NCBI GenBank assembly: GCA_012103295.1 | Contig: WLXB01000002.1 | Location: 41,371-105,370 of the forward strand | Direction: 5' to 3' | Source of the DNA: Alphaproteobacteria bacterium | GTDB taxonomy: Bacteria > Pseudomonadota > Alphaproteobacteria > Rhodospirillales > Rhodospirillaceae | DNA length: 64,000 bases | Shown: piece by piece, positions 53,132-63,576 of the stretch | Position numbering within the stretch: position 1 is the first letter of the stretch | Layout: each line of letters begins with the position of its first letter | Program-made: the position numbers and the translations under genes | The notes under the pieces: model-generated | Told to the model about the DNA's origin: nothing | What the model saw: only the letters and a program-made list of their open reading frames with translations | The model's database searches: none

Positions 53132-53279
53132 GCCTTGACGGTCGGGCGACAGGGCGATTAGGTCAAGCACAAAGGCGACCTGCCCGCCATCGTTCGGACA
53201 GGGAATACTGGTGTGAGGATCGGTGACGGATGATTTTCCGTCGCTATGATTGCCGACAAACAGGGATCGGGAGACAAAA

Positions 53280-54722
53280 ATGAGCCAAGACTGGGACGTC
53301 ATTATCATCGGCGCAGGAACGGCGGGTATGCCAGCCGCGATCTTTGCCGCGGAACGCAATGCCAAGGTCTTAGTGTTAGACGCAGCCCCAGAGGTCGGCG
53401 GCACTCTTCATCTCAGTTCCGGTCAGATGAGCGCAGCAGGCACCCGCCTGCAAAAAGAAAAAGGGATCGAAGACACACCGGAGATGCACATCGAAGACAT
53501 TATGCGTATCTCCAAAAACACAGCCGATCGCGACATTGCGGGTTTGGCGGTAGACAACGCCGCCGAGACTTTGGACTGGCTTGAGGCCATCAACTTCAAG
53601 CCGCTGCCCGACCATCCCGTCAAAGGGCAAGCTCATGAGCCCTATAGTGTTCTTCGCTATGTCTGGGGAGCGGACCTCGGAAAATCGATTTTGGCGGTGT
53701 TAAAGCCGCCTTTTGAAGAGGCCATAGCGAGCGGCAAAGTCACGCTCAAACTCAACACTCGGGTCACGGCGCTTACGCAAGACGACAATGGTTCAGTGAC
53801 TGGCGTAGCCGCGCAATCAGACAGTGGCGCGAGCGAGTCCTATTCCGCCACCTCCGTTGTCATAGCCGCCGGCGGCTATGTTGCTAACGGCGCCATGTAC
53901 AAAGAGCTCTCTGGTCATCCTGCCTACGGCGATCATTCCTATCCCTATTGCACTGGTGATGGCTTGAACCTGGGCTTGACCGCGGGCGGTACGGCCTGGG
54001 GCCATGAGAATTATTTGACCAGCTTCGGTGTGGTCATGCAGTCCTACGACGTGCCCGCAAAGGTACGGTGCCGCCAAATCCATTGGCCCGAGCGGCGCAT
54101 GCCCTGGGAGATCTATGTCAACGCCCATGGCGAGCGCTTCATTCGCGAAGACGAGCCAAGCGTCGACGTCCGAGAGCACACCATTCAAGAACAGCCTGAG
54201 CTGCGCCATTGGATCGTGTTTGATTCGACAACATTGAAAGAAGCTCCACAGCTGTTTGCTGATTTCGGCCCCGACGATATTAAGGCGGCGGCCGAAAAGG
54301 GCGAACCGATGTTCTACGTCGCAGACACCATTGCGGCCTTGGCTGAGAAAGCGGGTTTGCCGGCTGACGCTTTGACGGAAACGATCAACACCTTCAATAC
54401 AGGACAAGCGTCGGGCCAGGATGCTCTGGGCCGTCAGAACATGCCGCGACCAATTACCGATGGGCCCTTCTATGCCATCCGGTCGCAAGCGTTTTCGGTC
54501 TCAAGCACCGTTGGGCTTAAGGTCAACACCGACCTACAGGTGATCCGAGAAGACGGCACGCCGATCGCCGGACTTTATGGGGCGGGAGAAGCCCTCGGCC
54601 AAGGCGCAATGATGGGCAGCTCCTTTTGTGGCGGCATGCTAGTCACACCAGCGCTGACGTTTGGGCGTATGCTCGGGCAACGCCTGCTACCGCTGGGAGC
54701 AACCGCTCAAGCTGCGGAGTGA
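53280..54722 (+). CDS. FAD-dependent oxidoreductase, fumarate reductase flavoprotein-like
   Basis: About 480 residues from the ATG at 53280, preceded by GGGAGA. The FAD-binding start is DVIIIGAGTAGMPAAIFAAE. The family features are VGGTLHLSSGQMSAAGT, VVIAAGGYVANGAM, and a C-terminal GLYGAGEALGQGAMMGSSFCGGM. This is the FAD_binding_2 family, which contains fumarate reductase, tricarballylate dehydrogenase and 3-ketosteroid dehydrogenase. The sequence does not identify the substrate. No cytochrome or iron-sulfur partner is adjacent. An SDHAF4-type flavinylation factor is encoded 245 bp downstream. Confidence 0.82.
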   Translation: MSQDWDVIIIGAGTAGMPAAIFAAERNAKVLVLDAAPEVGGTLHLSSGQMSAAGTRLQKEKGIEDTPEMHIEDIMRISKNTADRDIAGLAVDNAAETLDWLEAINFKPLPDHPVKGQAHEPYSVLRYVWGADLGKSILAVLKPPFEEAIASGKVTLKLNTRVTALTQDDNGSVTGVAAQSDSGASESYSATSVVIAAGGYVANGAMYKELSGHPAYGDHSYPYCTGDGLNLGLTAGGTAWGHENYLTSFGVVMQSYDVPAKVRCRQIHWPERRMPWEIYVNAHGERFIREDEPSVDVREHTIQEQPELRHWIVFDSTTLKEAPQLFADFGPDDIKAAAEKGEPMFYVADTIAALAEKAGLPADALTETINTFNTGQASGQDALGRQNMPRPITDGPFYAIRSQAFSVSSTVGLKVNTDLQVIREDGTPIAGLYGAGEALGQGAMMGSSFCGGMLVTPALTFGRMLGQRLLPLGATAQAAE

Positions 54723-54783
54723 CAATTCTTGTGACGCGCGTAGACTAAAGTCATGAACGTCTGATCAAAACGGAGAGTCAACA

Positions 54784-54966
54784 ATGGGTATTGAAGTCGG
54801 TGGCCTGTTCGGCCTGCTTATTCTGATCGCGGATGTGTATGCGGTCGTCAAAACAATCCAAAGCTCGGCGTCGACCGGCACCAAAGTGTTGTGGATTGTT
54901 TTAATTTTAGTGCTGCCGCTTCTTGGCTTGATCCTGTGGTTTCTGTTCGGCCCAAAGGCGTCTTAG
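54784..54966 (+). CDS. PLDc_N domain small membrane protein
   Basis: A 60-residue protein with GGAGAG upstream. It has two hydrophobic spans (GLFGLLILIADVYAVV and VLWIVLILVLPLLGLILWFL) and ends FGPKAS. The P-L-x-G-x-I-x-W-x-x-F-G-P pattern is the phospholipase D nuclease N-terminal (PLDc_N) domain, which anchors cardiolipin synthases; here it stands alone with no PLD domain. Free-standing copies are common and of unknown role. It directly abuts the next small gene. Confidence 0.8.
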   Translation: MGIEVGGLFGLLILIADVYAVVKTIQSSASTGTKVLWIVLILVLPLLGLILWFLFGPKAS

Positions 54967-55146
54967 ATGCCCGAAAACACCGTCTCTTCTCCAAAATCTG
55001 AGGCCAAAGAAACTGCGAAATCAGAAACGCCGGTCAAAGGCGACAAAACCAAAGATGCGCTGGATGGCGAAATTGGGGGACCAAAGGGCCCCGAGCCGAC
55101 CCGGTTTGGCGACTGGGAGCAAAAAGGACGGTGTTCAGATTTCTAG
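54967..55146 (+). CDS. SDHAF4/DUF1674 family, succinate dehydrogenase flavoprotein assembly factor
   Basis: A 59-residue protein whose ATG follows the previous stop codon at once. The first 35 residues are Lys/Glu-rich and disordered. The C-terminus holds the diagnostic motif [20 protein letters not shown], followed by a short ending in CSDF. In mitochondria and Alphaproteobacteria this family aids assembly of the flavinylated SdhA subunit. No sdh genes are in the window; the nearest candidate client is the fumarate-reductase-like flavoprotein at 53280-54722. The link is inference from proximity. Confidence 0.85.
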   Translation: MPENTVSSPKSEAKETAKSETPVKGDKTKDALDGEIGGPKGPEPTRFGDWEQKGRCSDF

Positions 55147-55231
55147 TTTATCGATGAGATACCGAGCACTCAGCTTAAACGCTTCATTAAGCCAGCTGCT
55201 CTAAGCTTATGACTCATATGCGAGATTAGAT

Positions 55232-55240
55232 TTATCCACA
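55232..55240 (+). promoter_or_regulatory. Exact DnaA-box consensus
   Basis: TTATCCACA lies at 55232-55240, in the 146-bp gap between the SDHAF4 gene and the TPR gene. It matches the strongest known DnaA-box sequence exactly. One 9-mer match by chance in 64 kb on two strands is not improbable, so it may be a titration or regulatory site for the TPR gene or a coincidence. Confidence 0.4.
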
Positions 55241-55292
55241 GGTCGATTAACCGATGATAACTCTACAACGGCTTACGCGGTATACTTAATCC

Positions 55293-56657
55293 ATGATCTT
55301 AACCGCCTTCATTGATCGTTTGAAAAGCCAACCGAAAGATAATGATTCGGTACTCGATCTCTATGATCCCGAGGATGTGTTCTACGCGGTCGAGCCACTG
55401 ACCCTTCTCATTTGTCCCATGGCCGGTGACTCAACGGGACGATCAGCCCAACACATTGCGACCCGGTTGTCCGGCCGCCTGGGTTTGAAAATTCAGGTTC
55501 TGGACCGGGCTCTTACATCGGGCAAAGCCGATACGTTCTTACCGTCCTCCCTCTCCATGGCAGCGGATCTTGGGGGCGAGTGGATCAAACGCCACAACGC
55601 TGATCTCCTGATTTGGGGCGATACGACAAAGAACGGCGGCTGGCGATTGCGGTTTATGAGCAAGTCGGTCGCGGTACAACCCGGCGCATCGACATGGACA
55701 GCGATGGACCGCCTCGAAGTCCCCGCCCTATTCCCCGACACCTATAGCGACGTCGTGTTCGCCTGCGCCCTGGCTATCGCTGATTTAGAAACCGGTGCCC
55801 AATATCAAGCACGGCGCGCCTTGCTTGATCCGTTGCTGACAGCTGTGCGTGATCTTGCGGATGGCGACCGGTCGGGCACCGTGGCCGAGGGTGCGACCGC
55901 GCTCAGTGCATACGGTGCCATCTTATTGCTTCAGGGTGCCGCCAGCGGCGATGTCAAAGCGCTTGAGAAGGCGGTCTCTCTGAGTCAGGCGACATTGATT
56001 ATGGGACAAGACGCTTTCCCACCTCATGAAGAGGCGATTATCGGCGCGCGCATCGCCGATGCCATGGCGATTATCGGTGACCTCAAGCCCGGCACAAAAC
56101 TGCCGACCAAGACCGTCGACTATTACCGAACCGCGGTAAGTATGATCGACCGCAGTGAGTTCTCGGACTACTGGGCGGCATTGAATGTTCGCTTAGGCTT
56201 GGCCCTGCACGGCCTCGCGCTCGCCGATGAAGACATCAGCCTGCTGCAACAGGCATCCGATGCCATGACCGATGCAACCCGGGTGTGGACCCTGACCGAA
56301 CACCCCGTGCGCTGGGCCGACATTCAAAACTCGCTCGGTGGACTACTGCTGACCATGGGTAAACTGAGCCAGGCACCCGACCTATTCGACAAAGCGATCA
56401 ATATCTTTCTTTCGATTGCCAGCGTCTGGACCCGCACCAAAGCACCGTTGGTCTGGGCGACCACACTGGCCAATCTTGGCGCCGCTTTAAAAGAGAAGGG
56501 CGACGCTCAAGGCAGCCGAGCCATTTTATCCAAAGCCGCCGACGCCTTTCGCCAGGCCGCTGAGGTCTTTACGGAACTCAACATGGAACGATACGTCGCC
56601 ATCGTTGATGCCGAAGTTGAAGCCATTGAATCTCAATTGGCTGCGACCAGCGCCTAA
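55293..56657 (+). CDS. TPR-repeat protein of unknown function
   Basis: A 454-residue soluble protein. The N-terminal 150 residues are alpha/beta (LTLLICPMAGDSTGRSAQHI; NADLLIWGDTTKNGGWRLRF), similar in style to TolB/FlgO-like N-domains that precede TPR regions. From about residue 190 it is helical, with repeats such as WADIQNSLGGLLLTMGKLSQ, NLGAALKEKGDAQGSR and LFDKAINIFLSIASVW spaced about 45 residues, as in TPR arrays. No signal peptide is seen. The function is unknown. It is convergent with the GNAT gene. Confidence 0.6.
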   Translation: MILTAFIDRLKSQPKDNDSVLDLYDPEDVFYAVEPLTLLICPMAGDSTGRSAQHIATRLSGRLGLKIQVLDRALTSGKADTFLPSSLSMAADLGGEWIKRHNADLLIWGDTTKNGGWRLRFMSKSVAVQPGASTWTAMDRLEVPALFPDTYSDVVFACALAIADLETGAQYQARRALLDPLLTAVRDLADGDRSGTVAEGATALSAYGAILLLQGAASGDVKALEKAVSLSQATLIMGQDAFPPHEEAIIGARIADAMAIIGDLKPGTKLPTKTVDYYRTAVSMIDRSEFSDYWAALNVRLGLALHGLALADEDISLLQQASDAMTDATRVWTLTEHPVRWADIQNSLGGLLLTMGKLSQAPDLFDKAINIFLSIASVWTRTKAPLVWATTLANLGAALKEKGDAQGSRAILSKAADAFRQAAEVFTELNMERYVAIVDAEVEAIESQLAATSA

Positions 56658-56663
56658 CAATCC

Positions 56664-57163
56664 CTAAACCGCGTCAAAGGCAGCGTGATACTTCACTGTT
56701 CCTGATGGGATTTCCGCAGTGCCAAGATTGACCGCCTGAAAATATGGGCCGCCGCCGTTCTCCCAGGACAACCCAAGCTCCGTTGACCGTTGAAAACCAA
56801 AACGACTGTAAAATGCTGGATTGCCCAGCAAGACCATACCCTGCCCATCAATAGCGGCTGTTTCCCTCAATACCTTGAGCATGAGTGTTGTGCCGACACC
56901 CTGACGTTGATGGGTCGGGTGGACGGCGATGGGGCCGAGTCCAAACCATCGGGCTCTGTCTGACCCATTAATCGTGACCGGACTGACGGCCACATGCCCG
57001 ACCGGTTCTCCATCCGATTCTGCAACAAGGGTCAACGCCCCGGCTTCGCGAAGCAGGTCGACTAGGTCCGCTTCCGCAGCGGTTTCAAATGCGGCCGCGT
57101 TGAGTGCATGGATCTTCGCCAGATCATTTTCCGTTTCCGGCCGAATGACAGGCGTCGGTGACG

Positions 57164-57167
<4 letters not shown>
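56664..57167 (-). CDS. GNAT acetyltransferase, YhbS-like
   Basis: A 167-residue GNAT. The acetyl-CoA loop is [15 protein letters not shown] near residue 85, and [14 protein letters not shown] precedes it. [15 protein letters not shown] and ALNAAAF give the YhbS-like family look. It begins at a GTG that overlaps the acs stop as GTGA, so it is translationally coupled to acetyl-CoA synthetase. GNATs that acetylate Acs on its active-site lysine are known in other bacteria but from other subfamilies. Regulation of Acs is a reasonable hypothesis, not a proven fact. Confidence 0.82.
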
Positions 57168-59104
<1,937 letters not shown>

Positions 59105-59193
59105 AGGTGTCTCCGATTGATCTCACGTTGCTCAGTCTTATCAGGGATCATAGCCGTGCAAATTGATCAGAGTCACTCGTCAGATCGCCCGAT

Positions 59194-59559
59194 CTAGTCC
59201 GCGTCTTGAACGATAATCACATCATCGCCATCCACTTTGATGGGAAACGGTTGCAAACTTTTCCCGCGACAGGGTCCGCGGGTGCAATAGCCGTCGGTCG
59301 GCCGGAAATGAGCGCCGTGCATGGTGCACAGCAAATAACTCCCCGTGAGATCAAAAAAGGTGTCACCGAGCATGTTCAGCGGCACCCGCGCATGGGGGCA
59401 GGAATTAACGAAGGCACGAATCTCGCCTTTCCATTCCACGACCATGATTGAGTGCTGCTCGTCACCATTTTTAATAATGACATCTTTGGCTTTCGTCGCA
59501 GCCAAGTCACCGACCTGACACAGCACGCGGCCGGCCAGTTCATTTGGATCCGGAAGCAT
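59194..59559 (-). CDS. Rieske [2Fe-2S] protein
   Basis: A 121-residue single-domain Rieske protein. The ligands are Cys54 and His56 in NSCPHARVPLN and Cys78 and His81 in LLCTMHGAHFRPTDG, with about 21 residues between the pairs. It has no membrane anchor or export signal, so it is a soluble ferredoxin of the NirD/BphA3 type. It could donate electrons to an oxygenase or be a sensor. It is 11 bp after the YciI gene and 89 bp before acs. Confidence 0.88.
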   Translation of the reverse strand: MLPDPNELAGRVLCQVGDLAATKAKDVIIKNGDEQHSIMVVEWKGEIRAFVNSCPHARVPLNMLGDTFFDLTGSYLLCTMHGAHFRPTDGYCTRGPCRGKSLQPFPIKVDGDDVIIVQDAD

Positions 59560-59569
59560 CGGTGGTTGT

Positions 59570-59854
59570 TTAGCCGAGAGGTAAAATGTTTTTGCTGAGA
59601 CGCATCGTCACGGACTCGAACAAGTCAGCTTTGTAGTAAGGCTCATCCGCTATCCACGTCCGCGCGGCTGCGATATCCGCAAAGTCGAGAATATAAAGGC
59701 TGCCCTTAAATGTCTCACCATCGTCGTCAAACAACGGACCGACGTAAGCTCCGTCAGGCATGTTGGCCTTAAGCCATTCGAGATGGGCCGGCCGCGTGGC
59801 CATGCGCAGATCGAGATGATTGGGTTTGTCGAGACACATGATGGCGACGAGCAT
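59570..59854 (-). CDS. YciI family protein
   Basis: A 94-residue dimeric ferredoxin-like-fold protein of the YciI family. The conserved histidine and acid are in RMATRPAHLEWLKAN, and the C-terminal half has GSLYILDFADIAAARTWIADEPYY, usual for the family (residues about 50-75). Some relatives dechlorinate or act on small aromatics; most have no known role. It lies between a propeller gene and a Rieske gene in the same direction, which could suggest a small oxidation pathway. Confidence 0.85.
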   Translation of the reverse strand: MLVAIMCLDKPNHLDLRMATRPAHLEWLKANMPDGAYVGPLFDDDGETFKGSLYILDFADIAAARTWIADEPYYKADLFESVTMRLSKNILPLG

Positions 59855-59882
59855 GACGGGGTCCTATTCGTGACGGGTGTTG

Positions 59883-60899
59883 TTAACCGTGAAACTGGAT
59901 GAGCCCAGAAAGACTGGTCGGCGCAATGGTGACTTGGGCCAGAACTTCTCCGGTTTCGAGTGAAACTTTTACAACATCACCGGTAAACCAGTTCGCAGCA
60001 TAGGCGTAAGTTTGATCCGTTCCAGCCGCGGCCAGAGCCCAACCAAATCCGGGCAGTGGTACATCCTGAATGACTTCACCGGATTCCGTAAGAACTGACA
60101 GTTTAGTGCCGAGCGGCATGACGAGCTTGTCGTCCATACTCTTAACATCGAACACCATCGGCGGTGGTCCGCGACCATCACCGGGCGGCAAGGTCATCAG
60201 ATCTTCGCCCTGCGCGCCTGACTCAAGATCGAACTGCATCAACCGCGGTCCCGTTTCAGACGTGTAGATAAGAGTCTTACCATCAGACCCGAGGGCCGTA
60301 TGGGTAGCCCCCATGCTGCCGCTGACGCCGCCATGGACGTCGGGCTCAAGCGTTTGCACCAATGCTTCCGTTTTATCGTAGACATAAATTTTTCCCTGAC
60401 CGACGTTTTCAGGATCATCGGGAAGATAAGGATATCGCGTGGTGAGATTTTCCGGTTGCGCACTTCCTTTGAGATATTCAACCAGCGCAAAATTTCCGTT
60501 GGGCAAAAACTGCACTGAGCCAAAAGGCCGGTCTGCAAAAGACTTCGTCGGCAATAGCGTTGCCTCGGGCGTCACCCGCACCACTTTCCACGCAAAGGAA
60601 TCGAACGCCCACAATGTGCCGTCGGGGGCGAAATTTAGACCGCCTACCAAATGCGTTGTGTCATCGATCCAAAGCGTGCCCTTGAAATTTAAGTCCTGGT
60701 CAAACTGAAGAATGCGGCCACGACCGGCGTGATCATCATCCGGGTTGTTGAGAAACGTTGCACCCAAAAACACATCGCCCTTCGCAAAGGGCTGAAGGTT
60801 CGACACTGCCGGTTCGAAATCACTCACGTCATTGTCCTCACCGCTTGCAGATGTCGCGAACAAGAGGCCACACATAACCAAAACACTTTTCAACACCAC
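59883..60899 (-). CDS. Secreted beta-propeller protein
   Basis: A 338-residue protein from a GTG. The signal peptide ends near SASGED (residue 21). Repeats around GLNFAPDGTLWAFD, SVQFLPNGNFALVEY, HTALGSDGKTLIYTSE and VFDVKSMDDKLVMPL indicate a six- or seven-bladed propeller like SMP-30/NHL proteins. No catalytic residues were assigned. It is probably periplasmic. It is followed by yciI and Rieske genes and preceded by manC 13 bp away, so the run may be one transcript. Confidence 0.7.
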   Translation of the reverse strand: MVLKSVLVMCGLLFATSASGEDNDVSDFEPAVSNLQPFAKGDVFLGATFLNNPDDDHAGRGRILQFDQDLNFKGTLWIDDTTHLVGGLNFAPDGTLWAFDSFAWKVVRVTPEATLLPTKSFADRPFGSVQFLPNGNFALVEYLKGSAQPENLTTRYPYLPDDPENVGQGKIYVYDKTEALVQTLEPDVHGGVSGSMGATHTALGSDGKTLIYTSETGPRLMQFDLESGAQGEDLMTLPPGDGRGPPPMVFDVKSMDDKLVMPLGTKLSVLTESGEVIQDVPLPGFGWALAAAGTDQTYAYAANWFTGDVVKVSLETGEVLAQVTIAPTSLSGLIQFHG

Positions 60900-60912
60900 T
60901 CAACACGCTCCG

Positions 60913-62343
60913 CTAGTTTTCCCGGCCATAGTCATCGTCAAGACGAACGATATCATCTTCACCGACATACTCGCCGGACTGCACCTCGATCATCTCAAGG
61001 TCGACTTTTCCAGGGTTCTCAAGGCGGTGGGTCGTGCCAGCTGGAATAAAAGTCGATTCATTCTCGCCCAGCAAAATCTCTTGATCACCATTGATGACCT
61101 GGGCCGCCCCTTTGACCACCACCCAATGCTCCGAGCGATGCCAATGCTTTTGCAACGACAGTTTCGCGCCCGGCTTAACGCCGATGCGCTTAACCTTAAA
61201 TCGATCGCCCTCATCAACAGTCTGGAACCACCCCCAGGGCCGGTAGGTTTTGGCGTGAGCGGTGGCAACGTCGTTCCCGGATTCCCTTAGGTGAGTAACA
61301 ACATCTTTGACTTTCTGATCATGAGCCCGGTCGGTGACCAAAACCGCGTCATCGGTGACGACAACGATTGCGCCTTCTAATCCAACCACGGCGGTGGTTT
61401 GGCGTTCCGAGCGCACATAGGTGTTCTTATTGTCGAGAGAAACAACGTCACCAATGAGTGTGTTGCCGTCTTCGTCCTGCTCGCTTTCATCATGCAGGGC
61501 CGACCACGACCCGACGTCAGACCACCCCATATCAACTTGCACAACAGCGGCTTTGTCGGTCCGCTCCATCACGCCGTAATCGATCGATTGGCTGGGCACA
61601 GTTGCGAAGGTTTCCGCATCGAGGCGGAAGAAAAAGAGATCGTTGGACCCTTTGTCGAGCGCCTCTTGGCATTTCGGCGCGATATCCGGTTCAAACCGAT
61701 TGAGTTCATCAAGAAAGATTTTTGCCGGAAATAGAAAAATGCCGCCGTTCCAAGAGTAATCACCAGAGTCCAAAAAAGACTGCGCTGTTTTGGCATCCGG
61801 CTTCTCAACAAAGGCTGCAACCTCGAAGGCACCGCCGTGAAGGGAGTCGCCCTGCTTAACGTACCCATAGGCAGTGGACGCTGCCGACGGGGTAATACCA
61901 AAGGTGACAAGCTTTCCGTCCTTAGCCAAAGGCACAGCTGTTGCAACTGCGACGCGGAATGCCTCCGGCTGACGGATCAGGTGATCGGACGGCATCACTA
62001 AAAGAAGCGCGTTCGGATCATCGGCAACGACTTGTGCCGCGACGGCGATCGCCGGTGCCGTGTTGCGTCCTTCCGGTTCAATAATGATGGCCTTCGGCTC
62101 AATGCCAACGGCGCGCAGCTGTTCGGCAACGATAAAGCGATGAGCGTCATTGCAGACAACTATGGGCGCGGCCACTTTCGGCGTCGTCTCAGGGCCGAGG
62201 CGAAGCGCGGTGTCTTGAATAAGGGTATGTGTGCCGGTTAGAGCCTGTAGCTGTTTGGGAAATTGTTCCCGAGACAGCGGCCACAGCCGCGACCCAGAGC
62301 CGCCGGACAGAATGACAGGATAGATGGTCGGCGTTGACGCCAC
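60913..62343 (-). CDS. manC: Mannose-1-phosphate guanylyltransferase / mannose-6-phosphate isomerase
   Basis: A 476-residue bifunctional enzyme of the ManC/AlgA/XanB family, from a GTG. The pyrophosphorylase motif is LSGGSGSRLWPLSREQFPKQ near residue 12-31. FVEKPDAKTAQ is near 175. The C-terminal cupin holds the isomerase site LSLQKHWHRSEHWVVV. It makes GDP-mannose for surface polysaccharide. The DNA is continuous. Together with the LegB-like gene and the UDP-glucuronate epimerase it supplies nucleotide sugars for a glycan. Confidence 0.93.
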   Translation of the reverse strand: MASTPTIYPVILSGGSGSRLWPLSREQFPKQLQALTGTHTLIQDTALRLGPETTPKVAAPIVVCNDAHRFIVAEQLRAVGIEPKAIIIEPEGRNTAPAIAVAAQVVADDPNALLLVMPSDHLIRQPEAFRVAVATAVPLAKDGKLVTFGITPSAASTAYGYVKQGDSLHGGAFEVAAFVEKPDAKTAQSFLDSGDYSWNGGIFLFPAKIFLDELNRFEPDIAPKCQEALDKGSNDLFFFRLDAETFATVPSQSIDYGVMERTDKAAVVQVDMGWSDVGSWSALHDESEQDEDGNTLIGDVVSLDNKNTYVRSERQTTAVVGLEGAIVVVTDDAVLVTDRAHDQKVKDVVTHLRESGNDVATAHAKTYRPWGWFQTVDEGDRFKVKRIGVKPGAKLSLQKHWHRSEHWVVVKGAAQVINGDQEILLGENESTFIPAGTTHRLENPGKVDLEMIEVQSGEYVGEDDIVRLDDDYGREN

Positions 62344-62437
62344 GTCGAGTTCCCCAATGCCAAGCTCGGCAGGACCGAGCGGTTACCGCACGGTCATAGC
62401 GCAAACCACGGGTGTCAGGCCAGTTTCCTAGCTTCGG

Positions 62438-63436
62438 TTAACCGAAATCCAACTCTTCTTTGATGGGCCGGTCCAAGAGCTCAGCAATCGCCACGTCGAT
62501 GGCCACACCCTTGTTAAGAATCTGATCCATGGCGCGACAGATGGGCATATCAACACCCTTTGATTCCGCCAGCGCGACCACCGCTTCTGCCGTATAGACA
62601 CCCTCTGTCACCGCCCGGCGTTCGCCCAACACGTCTTCCAGGGTGCGACCCTGACCAAGCGCTGCGCCAAGCGAGTAATTGCGCGACTGCATTGAGGTGG
62701 CAGTCAATAAAAGGTCACCCAAACCACAGAGACCCATTAGTGTTTGGGATTGCCCTCCGAGAGACATCGCCAACCGCACAACTTCGACCAGACCACGGGT
62801 GATCAGCGCGGCCCGGGCGTTGTCGCCAAGCTGTTTGCCTTCGACCAGACCACAGGCGATGGCCAAAACATTTTTGACCGCCCCGCCAATCGCCGCACCA
62901 ACGAGATCGGTCGACAGGTAAGGCCGGAATGTCGCCGTGCCAATTGCAGCGGCAGCCCGCTCACCCAACGCGGCATCCTCACAGGCGAGGGTCACAGCTG
63001 TGGGAAGACCCGTGGCGACTTCTTTAGCGAAGGTTGGTCCCGACAGCACCATCGGTGGCGCGGCAGGCAGAGCCTCTGCAATCACTTGGGTCATCAGCGC
63101 TTTGGACCCGCGCTCTATGCCCTTGGAGCAAATGACCGCGGGAACGCCCTCTTTCCAGTCGGCGGTGAGTTCCGCGCAAACACTGCGTAAGTGTTGCGCC
63201 GGCGCGACCAGCAAAACGAGATCGGCATCGATGGTCTCAGCGTAACTGTTGGTGGCGCGGATGCCGGGATCGAGCTCAACGTCGGGCAAAAAAACATCGT
63301 TGACGTGACGGGTGTTAATGCTTTCAACGACCTCGTCCTCACGGGCCCATAGGGTGACGTCCCGTCCGGCTCGTCGCGCCATGGCGGCCAGTGCTGTGCC
63401 CCAGGCGCCAGCCCCTATTACTCCAATCCGCTCCAT
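62438..63436 (-). CDS. gpsA: Glycerol-3-phosphate dehydrogenase [NAD(P)+]
   Basis: 332 residues from the ATG at 63436, six bases after GGAGG. The cofactor motif is GVIGAGAWGTALAAM. The catalytic lysine is in GAVKNVLAIACGLVEG, and GNNARAA-like DNARAALITRG follows with GLGDLLLTATSMQSRN. It reduces dihydroxyacetone phosphate to glycerol-3-phosphate for phospholipid synthesis. Length and motifs are complete. It is divergent from the sugar epimerase and upstream of manC by 94 bp. Confidence 0.95.
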   Translation of the reverse strand: MERIGVIGAGAWGTALAAMARRAGRDVTLWAREDEVVESINTRHVNDVFLPDVELDPGIRATNSYAETIDADLVLLVAPAQHLRSVCAELTADWKEGVPAVICSKGIERGSKALMTQVIAEALPAAPPMVLSGPTFAKEVATGLPTAVTLACEDAALGERAAAAIGTATFRPYLSTDLVGAAIGGAVKNVLAIACGLVEGKQLGDNARAALITRGLVEVVRLAMSLGGQSQTLMGLCGLGDLLLTATSMQSRNYSLGAALGQGRTLEDVLGERRAVTEGVYTAEAVVALAESKGVDMPICRAMDQILNKGVAIDVAIAELLDRPIKEELDFG

Positions 63437-63576
63437 GATTAACCTCCACATCGGTCATTCTTGATATGTGTTTGGCACGACCGGCCAGACAGAGTCCATG
63501 CCGGCCAGGAAAGCCCGACCGGATCCAATCCGGTATGCCCTTGCAAAGCAGGATGCCGTCCGCCACAACCGATACC

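Noticed and set aside
53132..53404. N-terminal extension of the upstream His-elbow hydrolase to 364 residues
   Set aside because: It overlaps the start of the divergent flavoprotein gene, has no family similarity, and the ATG at 53131 aligns with its paralog.
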